DNA of 6,714 bases from Pirellulaceae bacterium (GTDB taxonomy: Bacteria > Planctomycetota > Planctomycetia > Pirellulales > Pirellulaceae). A model generated the notes under the pieces. It searched no databases. It saw only the letters and a program-made list of their open reading frames with translations, and was not told the origin of the DNA. Both the position numbers and the translations under genes were made by a program. Below are positions 1-6,030 of this stretch, one piece after another. The stretch lies in contig JASLRF010000624.1 of the NCBI GenBank assembly GCA_030744095.1, positions 1 to 6,714 of the forward strand. Direction: 5' to 3'. Numbering within the stretch: position 1 is the stretch's first letter; each line of letters begins with the position of its first letter.

Positions 1-155
1 GGAAATCCGAAGCCCGAAGTAGTCAGCTAACATGGTACAGCTCTGATTTCGTTCCTGGCCGTTTTCGGCAATGGTCATTCGGGCTTCTTTCGTCATTCGT
101 CCTTGGTCATTCGTCATTTACGATACAGGTGAAACTCTAAAGTTGCGTCGTCTCC
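1..155. repeat. Non-coding left edge with short tandem and inverted repeat words
   Basis: This is the region downstream of the leftward manC gene, and no coding sequence is supported in it. Bases 73-118 hold repeated words: GGTCATTCG at 73-81 and 105-113, GTCATTCGTC at 92-101 and 106-115, and TTCGTCATT at 89-97 and 110-118. On the minus strand these read as GAATGAC/GACGAA units. A perfect 10-base inverted repeat pairs GAAGCCCGAA (9-18) with TTCGGGCTTC (78-87), so the two arms lie about 60 bases apart. Such low-complexity words recur between genes in planctomycete genomes as I recall them, but copy number in this genome cannot be seen here. No convincing terminator hairpin with a T-run follows manC. 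Confidence 0.5.
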
Positions 156-1229
156 CTAGAGGTATTCGTGCCAGCCTTTATCTTGCAACTGCTGGACAAC
201 CTGGCGAATCGCTTCTTCGTCATGTTTACGTGCCACGAGTGTCGCATCGGGCGTATGCACGACAATGCAGTCTTCCATACCGACGGTCACGATCAGATGG
301 TGGTCCTCACTGCTGAGAATGCACCCTCGCGAGTCAACGCTCAGGTGTTTCCCACTCACTGTGTTTCCGTCGTCGTCTGATTCTCGCATCCGCGCCAGCG
401 ACTGCCAATTGCCGACGTCGTCCCAATCGAACGGCGCTTCGATGACCACTACATCATCGTGCTTTTCCATCACGGCATAATCAATCGACTTCCCTTTGAT
501 GGCCGTAAACTCTGTTTCAAACACGTGTGAATACTCTGCCGTGTCCTGGCTATCGGCAATCGCCTCGATATGCCCATACATATCTGGTTCAAACCGTTGA
601 AGCGCTTGCAGAATCGTGGCAGCCTTCCAAACAAAAATCCCGGCATTCCAATAAAAGTTGCCCGAGCCAAGATATTGTTCGGCGATTTCGACCGTAGGCT
701 TTTCGCGGAACATCTCGACACGAAACACGTCCGTGTGATCCGCCACCAATTCTCCCCGTTCGATATACCCGAACGACTCTGATGGAAACGTGGGCCGAAT
801 ACCAAATGTGACCAATCGCGAAGGATGTTCTTCCACGAGGGCCGTCGCCTGGCGCACCGCATCACGGAATCGGTTTGGCGTTTGAATCGCATGATCGGCC
901 GGCATGACAACCATGGTGGCATCCGGATCGGTCCGCTGAATCAACGCCGCTGCCAAGCCAATACAAGGTGCCGTATCGCGTTTGCACGGTTCACCAATAA
1001 TCGACGTCTTGTCCAGCGCCGGCAATTGTGCGGCAATTGGCTCGACCAACGACTGATTGGTCACGATCAGGACGCGCTCGCTCGGAACCAAGTCACCTAA
1101 TCGATCAACGGTGTCTTGAATCATGGTGCGATCTCCGACCAAACGGAGCAGCTGTTTTGGTCGAGCCGTTCTGCTGGCGGGCCAGAATCTCGCGCCGACT
1201 CCGCCTGCCATAATCACTGAATGCAGCAT
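156..1229 (-). CDS. manC: Mannose-1-phosphate guanylyltransferase (GDP-mannose pyrophosphorylase)
   Basis: This cytoplasmic enzyme joins GTP and alpha-D-mannose 1-phosphate to give GDP-mannose and pyrophosphate, supplying mannosyl (and often fucosyl or rhamnosyl) donors for glycan synthesis. The 357-residue protein opens with the nucleotidyltransferase signature at residues 9-26 (GG.GARFWPASR..RPKQ, with K25 as the expected catalytic lysine). Further family motifs are MPADHAI (109-115), ESFGYIE (151-157), FREKP (174-178), GNFYWNAGIFVWKA (190-203), SIDYAVMEK (248-256) and FDWDDVGNW (267-275). Residues from about 290 form the short beta-helix tail. It stops well short of the roughly 470-480 residues of bifunctional AlgA-type enzymes, so the phosphomannose isomerase domain is absent and the protein should be monofunctional. 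The start is well supported: a GGAGG lies 8 bases upstream and the N-terminus MLHSVIMAGG is family-typical. It sits 16 bases behind the UAP-like gene and is probably co-transcribed with it. No truncation or missing core residue is seen. Confidence 0.95.
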   Translation of the reverse strand: MLHSVIMAGGVGARFWPASRTARPKQLLRLVGDRTMIQDTVDRLGDLVPSERVLIVTNQSLVEPIAAQLPALDKTSIIGEPCKRDTAPCIGLAAALIQRTDPDATMVVMPADHAIQTPNRFRDAVRQATALVEEHPSRLVTFGIRPTFPSESFGYIERGELVADHTDVFRVEMFREKPTVEIAEQYLGSGNFYWNAGIFVWKAATILQALQRFEPDMYGHIEAIADSQDTAEYSHVFETEFTAIKGKSIDYAVMEKHDDVVVIEAPFDWDDVGNWQSLARMRESDDDGNTVSGKHLSVDSRGCILSSEDHHLIVTVGMEDCIVVHTPDATLVARKHDEEAIRQVVQQLQDKGWHEYL

Positions 1230-1237
1230 ACAAGCGG

Positions 1238-1242
1238 CCTCC
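1238..1242 (-). promoter_or_regulatory. Ribosome binding site of manC
   Basis: The minus strand reads GGAGG here, 8 bases before the ATG at 1229. It lies inside the 16-base gap after the stop codon of the upstream gene, which suits translation of manC from a shared transcript. It is the clearest Shine-Dalgarno in the leftward unit. Confidence 0.75.
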
Positions 1243-1245
1243 CCG

Positions 1246-2628
1246 CTAATGAAAATAGGTGGGCTGCGTGACGTGAAGCCCTGGTTGGATTCTACGCGCG
1301 GCTTCTTCCGAGTCGAGCGCCCACAACGGGTTTACTTCGACGGCGACGTCGTCGACGATGGCTCCGGAATTCCTCAACAACTCGCCGTCGCGTCGAATCA
1401 TGCCTTGCCTGGCCGTTTCCGGAGAGTTAGCGCCTTCGGCGTTCTTGACCGGTGCAAAGGCATCTTCTTTGGCAGCTTCCACGACCAAAGCGTTCTTTGC
1501 CGCAGGCAAGAGATCAAAAATAAACCGTTCGAATTTGATCGCGTTCTCCACTTCAGGCTCAACGAGGTTTCCGTCTTCACCGACGTAATTGATCCTCTTC
1601 TTCGCCTGATGAAATGGTAGCGCATCCGTGTCGTCCGCCATCCGCGTCAAAAAGTCCAACCCAAACACATGCACACCCAGATTGCCGGCCCAGAGCCGGA
1701 TGTCACCTTTTTCGTCACGACTCCGAGCGATCGGATCAGGCAAGTCGGAGTATTCGATAATTCGAGTTCGCTCGTTCAATTCCACGACGTTGCCGACTTT
1801 TTCCAATGGATCACGTTTCTTGACGACCTGCGTTGTGAGTTCCGAACCCGCCAATAAATGGTAGCCGATTAAAGTCGGGTCACATACATTCAACAGCGGG
1901 TTGTCGATCTGGCCGTAGAACAACTGGCTAAGGCCACGCTGATGCGCATCTTGCAGACAGTCCGATGCAACGAACGCTTCGAGCATACCGCCATGTCCGT
2001 TGGGGCTCAGGGCCACTTTGCCTTTGGATTCAAGCAAGATGCTCCAGTTCTTGCGATCAACTGCCGGCATGGTTCCCTGGCAAAAAACGTATAGATCTGC
2101 CTCGTCCAATCCAAAGCGTTCGTGATCGTTCAAGAACGTGATCAGTTCTTCGTGCGTGGCGGGGCTGGTCATCATGTAGAGCGGGATCCGAGTCGCATAG
2201 CGTCGGGCAACCGCCAACTGCCGTTCGATCAACACCTGTAGCAACGTACGTTTGGAGATCGGCCCGATTTCGAAAAGTCCCTTGGCGTGCGCAAAGTTCA
2301 AACGCGACCCTTGGCCACCCGCGACCAGCAACATGCCGATCTGGTGGTCACGTAGCGCTTGTTTTCCGCGCCGCAGCGCGTCTGCTTGCGAAATTGGATT
2401 CTCCACTCCATTCAACTGGATCGCCTTCGGCGGATTCGCCTTCTTTGCGAGTTCCGCCCAATCTGGCGTGTCTGACGTCCCTTCCATCAGCCGCGCCAGT
2501 TGTGCCAGGTCGATCGAATCGATCTGACGACGCAGCCGATCTCGCGCATCTTCGTCCAAATCGTCCCAGAACCGCAACAGCTGCTCTTGGTCGAATTCGT
2601 CCAGATGTGATCGCAATGTTGATTCCAT
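1246..2628 (-). CDS. UDPGP/UAP-family nucleotide-sugar pyrophosphorylase (UDP-HexNAc pyrophosphorylase-like)
   Basis: This probable cytoplasmic enzyme transfers UMP from UTP to a sugar 1-phosphate (GlcNAc-1-P, GalNAc-1-P or a hexose-1-P) to make a UDP-sugar. The 460-residue protein has a helical N-terminus (1-95) rich in acidic residues, like eukaryotic UAP enzymes. Next comes the nucleotide-binding loop AGGQGSRLNFAHAKG (103-117). Other UAP-like blocks follow: MTSPATHEEL (153-162), FCQGTMPAVD (182-191), KVALSPNGHGG (204-214), YGQIDN (238-243), DPLEKVGNVVELN (273-285), EYSDLPD (292-298), LWAGNLGVHVF (312-322), IKFERFIFDLLP (364-375) and FAPVKNAEGANSPETAR (391-407). Length and order match the UDPGP family, and the order of blocks resembles UAP more than UDP-glucose pyrophosphorylase. 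Compared with the usual GG.GTRLG...PKG, the loop has S for T, N for G and A for P; the lysine (K116) is kept. Substrate is therefore uncertain. The ATG at 2628 has only a weak GGAA upstream. It follows the 38-codon gene by 21 bases and precedes manC by 16. Confidence 0.9.
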   Translation of the reverse strand: MESTLRSHLDEFDQEQLLRFWDDLDEDARDRLRRQIDSIDLAQLARLMEGTSDTPDWAELAKKANPPKAIQLNGVENPISQADALRRGKQALRDHQIGMLLVAGGQGSRLNFAHAKGLFEIGPISKRTLLQVLIERQLAVARRYATRIPLYMMTSPATHEELITFLNDHERFGLDEADLYVFCQGTMPAVDRKNWSILLESKGKVALSPNGHGGMLEAFVASDCLQDAHQRGLSQLFYGQIDNPLLNVCDPTLIGYHLLAGSELTTQVVKKRDPLEKVGNVVELNERTRIIEYSDLPDPIARSRDEKGDIRLWAGNLGVHVFGLDFLTRMADDTDALPFHQAKKRINYVGEDGNLVEPEVENAIKFERFIFDLLPAAKNALVVEAAKEDAFAPVKNAEGANSPETARQGMIRRDGELLRNSGAIVDDVAVEVNPLWALDSEEAARRIQPGLHVTQPTYFH

Positions 2629-2649
2629 CAGTGATTCCAGGCGGAGGCT

Positions 2650-2766
2650 TCAGGAAAACCACCCGTTTACAAAACCGTAAGCCAGCAGTGCCAAGAGCGG
2701 AAACAGCACGAATATCGAGCCGTAGGTGAAGATCGTCGTCCAAGCGTGGCGAGGCCAGCGTGCCAT
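2650..2766 (-). CDS. Small single-helix membrane protein, 38 residues, unknown function
   Basis: The minus strand encodes an ATG-to-TGA frame of 38 residues starting MARWPRHAWTT. A basic, Trp-containing head (R3, W4, R6, H7, W9) is followed by one uninterrupted hydrophobic stretch at about residues 12-33, and the tail is NGWFS. The positive-inside rule predicts the N-terminus in the cytoplasm and the short tail outside. The start is bounded: tandem in-frame stops (TGA TAA) lie two codons before the ATG, so the frame cannot extend upstream. There is no strong Shine-Dalgarno, only a GAG about 10 bases upstream. It is the first frame of the leftward unit, 21 bases ahead of the UAP-like gene, which argues for co-transcription. 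I do not recognise the family. A clean membrane helix with a charged head is unlikely in random DNA of this length but not impossible, so this is a probable small protein rather than a certain one. Confidence 0.55.
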   Translation of the reverse strand: MARWPRHAWTTIFTYGSIFVLFPLLALLAYGFVNGWFS

Positions 2767-2793
2767 CTGTTATCACTCGTTTCAAGGCCAGAT

Positions 2794-2822
2794 TTGTCCA
2801 GCAGAAGCTCCGTTGTTAACAT
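2794..2822 (+). promoter_or_regulatory. Candidate sigma70-like promoter for the rightward unit
   Basis: TTGTCC (2794-2799) and TAACAT (2817-2822) are separated by 17 bases; each matches 4 of 6 consensus bases. It would give a leader of roughly 80 bases before the ATG at 2909. The -10-like box overlaps the 8-base palindrome TGTTAACA (2814-2821). Planctomycete promoters are poorly predicted by this consensus, so this is only a candidate. Confidence 0.2.
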
Positions 2823-2891
2823 AACGGTCGCCTCACAACGCTCCAATACCACCCCTAGGCCGCACGATCCTCCCTGCGGACACGCCCCACC

Positions 2892-2897
2892 GAAGGA
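2892..2897 (+). promoter_or_regulatory. Ribosome binding site favouring the 2909 start
   Basis: GAAGGA ends 11 bases before the ATG at 2909. The alternative in-frame ATG at 2993, directly at the signal peptide, has no purine-rich site upstream. This decides for the upstream start, at the cost of a long 28-residue segment before the hydrophobic core. Confidence 0.5.
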
Positions 2898-2908
2898 TAC
2901 CCCAATCA

Positions 2909-5900
2909 ATGAACGCTGGACAAAAAAGAGAACATGCGCCAAGCCAGGATTTTCCAGGAATCGTGCTGTCGTCTCGTGTCAATTCCGTGCGAATGCTCTT
3001 ACCGGCGGCGTGTTGCCTGAGTACGCTATTCTTCGCGTTGATGTGCCCGTTGGCAACCGCTGACTGGCCGATGTACCGCAACAATGCAGGGCGCACCGGC
3101 TACACCGCCGCAACGCTGCCCAATCAGTTGGCGCTGCGGTGGTCCGTCAAGTCTGAGCATCGGCCGCAACCAGCCTGGCCGCGCAGCGATCGTATGCTGT
3201 TCGATCGTGCATTTCAGCCGGTTGTGGCGGGCGGGCGTCTATTCTACGGCGATTCGGTCGACGGTTCCGTCACGGCACGTGATCTGAAGTCGGGTAAGTT
3301 GCTGTGGAAGTTCCACGCCGAAGGTCCGATTCGATTCGCACCCGCCGTGTGGCAAGATCGACTATTTGTCGCCAGCGACGATGGTCGACTGTACGCGTTG
3401 ACAACGGAGACTGGCCGCCTGCTATGGAAACAACAGGGCGGACCTGATCAACGTTCAATCTTGGGTAACGAACGACTCATTTCAAAATGGCCAGCGCGAG
3501 GCGGCCCTGTGGTGGTCGAAGACACCGTCCTGTTCGCAGCCGGGATTTGGCCCACCGACGGTATCTACTTGTACGCCTTGGATGCTCGCAACGGAGACGT
3601 CTTATGGAAGAACGATCAATCTGGAAGTATCTACATGCCGCAGCCTCATGGAGGTGCCAGCGCGGAGAGCGGAATCGCCGCGCAAGGATATCTGGCGGCG
3701 ACGGCCGATCGTGTGTTCGTGCCGACCGGTCGAGCGGTACCGGCCACGTTTGATCGACGTGACGGACAACTTGCATTCTTTCATCTGCAAAAGTACGGCC
3801 ATAACGGCGGCGCCTCGATCATGGCAGCTGGCGATCAGTTCTTCAACGGTGGCCTGAGCTTCGATGCAGCATCCGGTTTCAGCGTCTCGAAACTCGGAGA
3901 CGGGCAATTGGCGATTACTCCCAATGGCCTCGTCCGCAACGTTGGCGATTCGGTGATTGGATACAAATGGGTGGATGCGGAAAAGGCAGATCGCAAAGGC
4001 ACTGTGGTCAAGACAAAGGCCCTTAAATCTGAATGGTCCGTCAAGGGCCGGGCTGACGCAACGGCGCTAGTGGTTGCTGAAGACCAGGTCGTCACTGGCG
4101 GCGCCGGCTACGTGCAAGTCGTTGACGCGAACGAACAGCGGATTGCCTGGACTGCCGACGTGGCCGGCACGGCGTACGGCCTGGTTATCTCTGACGGCCG
4201 ACTGCTGGTTAGTACTGATCTTGGCACGATCTACTGTTTTGACGCCAGCGGTGATCCCGTCGCCGACATTCACGATGATCGCAAAACAGCTGCCCTGGTC
4301 AACTCGGCCTATCAACAATTGGCTGAGGAGATTATCCGGCGCAGCGGCATAACGCGCGGTTTCTGTCTCGATCTTGGCTGCGGCAATGGTCAACTCACAA
4401 TGGCATTGGCCCAGCAAACCGAACTGCAGATCATTGCGGTTGACGACGACATCGCTGCCGTCGCTCAGACACGCAATCAACTCGCCGCCGCCGGCTTGCT
4501 TGGCACACGTGTCACCGTGCACCATCGCGAACTTGCCGCCACGGGATATCCCAAGTACTTCGCCAACCTGCTTGTCTCGGGACGTTCTGTCATAGAGTCC
4601 GAAACCGTTTTGCCTGAGGAAGCAATGGGGCGGTTGTTGCGGCCGTACGGCGGCATTTCTTGCGTGGGCCCGCGCGACGCGTTGCAGGTTGTCACCCGTG
4701 GCGAGTTGGCCGGCGCGGGTTCGTGGACGCATCAGTACGCGAATCCCGCCAACACGCTCAACAGCGAAGATGAATTGGTGCAGAGCGGGCTGACCATGCT
4801 GTGGTTTCGCGATGTCGATTTTGAGATTCCTCAACGGCACGGCCGTGCGCCGGCACCGTTGACCCATCGAGGACGGCTGTTTCATGAAGGTCTGGACGGA
4901 CTGGTTGCGGTCGATGCTTATAACGGTCGCGAGCTGTGGCGGTACGACGTGCCCAACGTGCTGCGTGCATACGATGGCGATGAATTAATGGGTGTCGCGG
5001 GCACGGGCAGCAACTTCTGCTTGGACGACGAGAGTGTTTACGTGCGGCACGAACAGCGCTGCTTGCGGTTGTCCGCCGATGAAGGGACGTTGCAACGCGA
5101 ATTCCCCACGCCGCCACGAAAAAATGGTGGCCCCGGGACGTGGGGCTACATTGCGGTGGAAGCCGGAGTGTTATTCGGCTCGGTGGCCCAGCCCGACCAC
5201 GTCGTAACTTACCGCTATCGCAATACTAGCGGCGACATGAGCAAACTGCTGACGGAATCGGAGAGCTTCTTCGCCGTGGATTCGGAGACAGGTGACCTGA
5301 TCTGGCGATACGACGCTCAACATTCCATTCGGCACAACAGCATCGCGATTGGCGACGGCCTTGTGTTCTTGATTGATCGGCCAGTCGCACTGCATGATCG
5401 CGAAAAGAAGCCCAAAACGAAAGAGCATCTTGTCGGTCGGCTGGTCTGCCTGGACGCCGCGACGGGCGTCGTCAAATGGCGCAACGATGACGATGTCTTT
5501 GGTACCGTGCTTGCCTTCAGTACCAGGCACGACGCGCTGCTGATGAGTTATCAGCCGACGCGTTTTCGCTTGGACTCCGAGATCGGAGGCCGAATCCGGG
5601 TGTATCGAGCGAGCACGGGTGAACCGATGTGGGAAGCCGAGGCCGACTACGCATCGCGACCGATGATCAACAACCGCACGATCTACGCCCAAGGCGGTGC
5701 CTGGGACTTGCTGTCCGGCAAGCCGCAGCCCTTCCAGTTCAGCCGATCTTACGGCTGCGGGATTCTGGCCGGCTCGCAAGACTTGCTACTGTTTCGCTCG
5801 GCGACACTTGGGTATTTCGATCTGAAGTCCAACGACAAGATCGCTAACTTCGGCGGAATGCGACCCGGCTGTTGGGTCAATGCGTTGCCGGCTGGCGGCA

Positions 5901-5983
5901 TTGTGCTCGTCCCGGATGCGTCCGCCGGTTGTCGCTGTAGTTACTTGAACAAGGCCTGGGTCGCGCTGGATTCGCAACCGTAG
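2909..5983 (+). CDS. Secreted PQQ-like beta-propeller protein with an inserted SAM-methyltransferase domain
   Basis: This predicted exported protein has 1024 residues; its biochemical role is unknown. Residues 1-28 form an unusually long polar head. Residues 29-51 are a signal-peptide core ending in ATA before D52, a good signal peptidase I site. Residues about 60-448 and 655-1020 are PQQ/BamB-type propeller repeats, recognisable by 'hG.h.ALd..tG..hW' strands with docking tryptophans at W133, W173, W233, W414, W677, W799, W857 and W908. I count roughly seven or eight blades on each side, so two propellers are plausible. Between them, at about 458-600, lies a class I methyltransferase fold: motif I DLGCGNG (488-494), acidic end of strand 2 (D512-D514), NLLVSG (553-558) and LRPYGGISCVG (577-587). 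A linker with WTHQYANPANT (606-616) leads back to the propeller. The C-terminus is cysteine-rich (C950, C988, C1008, C1010). No PQQ cofactor genes are in view, so PQQ binding is not implied. A secreted metallopeptidase-like gene follows after 47 bases. Start choice rests on GAAGGA at 2892. Confidence 0.9.
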   Translation: MNAGQKREHAPSQDFPGIVLSSRVNSVRMLLPAACCLSTLFFALMCPLATADWPMYRNNAGRTGYTAATLPNQLALRWSVKSEHRPQPAWPRSDRMLFDRAFQPVVAGGRLFYGDSVDGSVTARDLKSGKLLWKFHAEGPIRFAPAVWQDRLFVASDDGRLYALTTETGRLLWKQQGGPDQRSILGNERLISKWPARGGPVVVEDTVLFAAGIWPTDGIYLYALDARNGDVLWKNDQSGSIYMPQPHGGASAESGIAAQGYLAATADRVFVPTGRAVPATFDRRDGQLAFFHLQKYGHNGGASIMAAGDQFFNGGLSFDAASGFSVSKLGDGQLAITPNGLVRNVGDSVIGYKWVDAEKADRKGTVVKTKALKSEWSVKGRADATALVVAEDQVVTGGAGYVQVVDANEQRIAWTADVAGTAYGLVISDGRLLVSTDLGTIYCFDASGDPVADIHDDRKTAALVNSAYQQLAEEIIRRSGITRGFCLDLGCGNGQLTMALAQQTELQIIAVDDDIAAVAQTRNQLAAAGLLGTRVTVHHRELAATGYPKYFANLLVSGRSVIESETVLPEEAMGRLLRPYGGISCVGPRDALQVVTRGELAGAGSWTHQYANPANTLNSEDELVQSGLTMLWFRDVDFEIPQRHGRAPAPLTHRGRLFHEGLDGLVAVDAYNGRELWRYDVPNVLRAYDGDELMGVAGTGSNFCLDDESVYVRHEQRCLRLSADEGTLQREFPTPPRKNGGPGTWGYIAVEAGVLFGSVAQPDHVVTYRYRNTSGDMSKLLTESESFFAVDSETGDLIWRYDAQHSIRHNSIAIGDGLVFLIDRPVALHDREKKPKTKEHLVGRLVCLDAATGVVKWRNDDDVFGTVLAFSTRHDALLMSYQPTRFRLDSEIGGRIRVYRASTGEPMWEAEADYASRPMINNRTIYAQGGAWDLLSGKPQPFQFSRSYGCGILAGSQDLLLFRSATLGYFDLKSNDKIANFGGMRPGCWVNALPAGGIVLVPDASAGCRCSYLNKAWVALDSQP

Positions 5984-6015
5984 CTTGTGTTCTGAGCGCA
6001 CGACACATTGAACGA

Positions 6016-6021
6016 TAAGGA
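6016..6021 (+). promoter_or_regulatory. Ribosome binding site of the metallopeptidase-like gene
   Basis: TAAGGA ends 9 bases before the ATG at 6031. It lies in the 47-base gap after the propeller gene, in which no terminator hairpin is seen. This supports both the start codon and joint transcription of the two genes. Confidence 0.65.
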
Positions 6022-6030
6022 CACTGGGCA

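Noticed and set aside
133..144. Possible terminator hairpin after manC (AACT/AGTT around CTAA)
   Set aside because: The stem is only 4 base pairs, AT-rich, and not followed by a T-run in the leftward direction.
71..316. Rightward 81-codon frame at the left edge
   Set aside because: It begins in the repeat words and continues antisense to the well-supported 3' end of manC; the product is not protein-like and has no ribosome site.
2667..2942. Leftward 91-codon frame spanning the divergent intergenic region
   Set aside because: It starts inside the propeller gene, overlaps the 38-residue membrane protein in another frame, and its product is a low-quality Cys/Arg-rich string without a domain.
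4067..4885. Leftward 272-codon frame opposite the methyltransferase region
   Set aside because: The sense strand encodes clear methyltransferase and propeller motifs here; the antisense frame shows no domain and is expected from GC-rich codon usage.
5171..5779. Leftward 202-codon frame opposite the C-terminal propeller
   Set aside because: Shadow of the propeller gene, with no signal, motif or ribosome site of its own.
2909..5983. True PQQ-dependent dehydrogenase
   Set aside because: The repeats are BamB/PQQ-like, but the protein is interrupted by a methyltransferase domain, has no haem-c CxxCH site, and no adjacent-cysteine or other dehydrogenase active-site pattern could be recognised.
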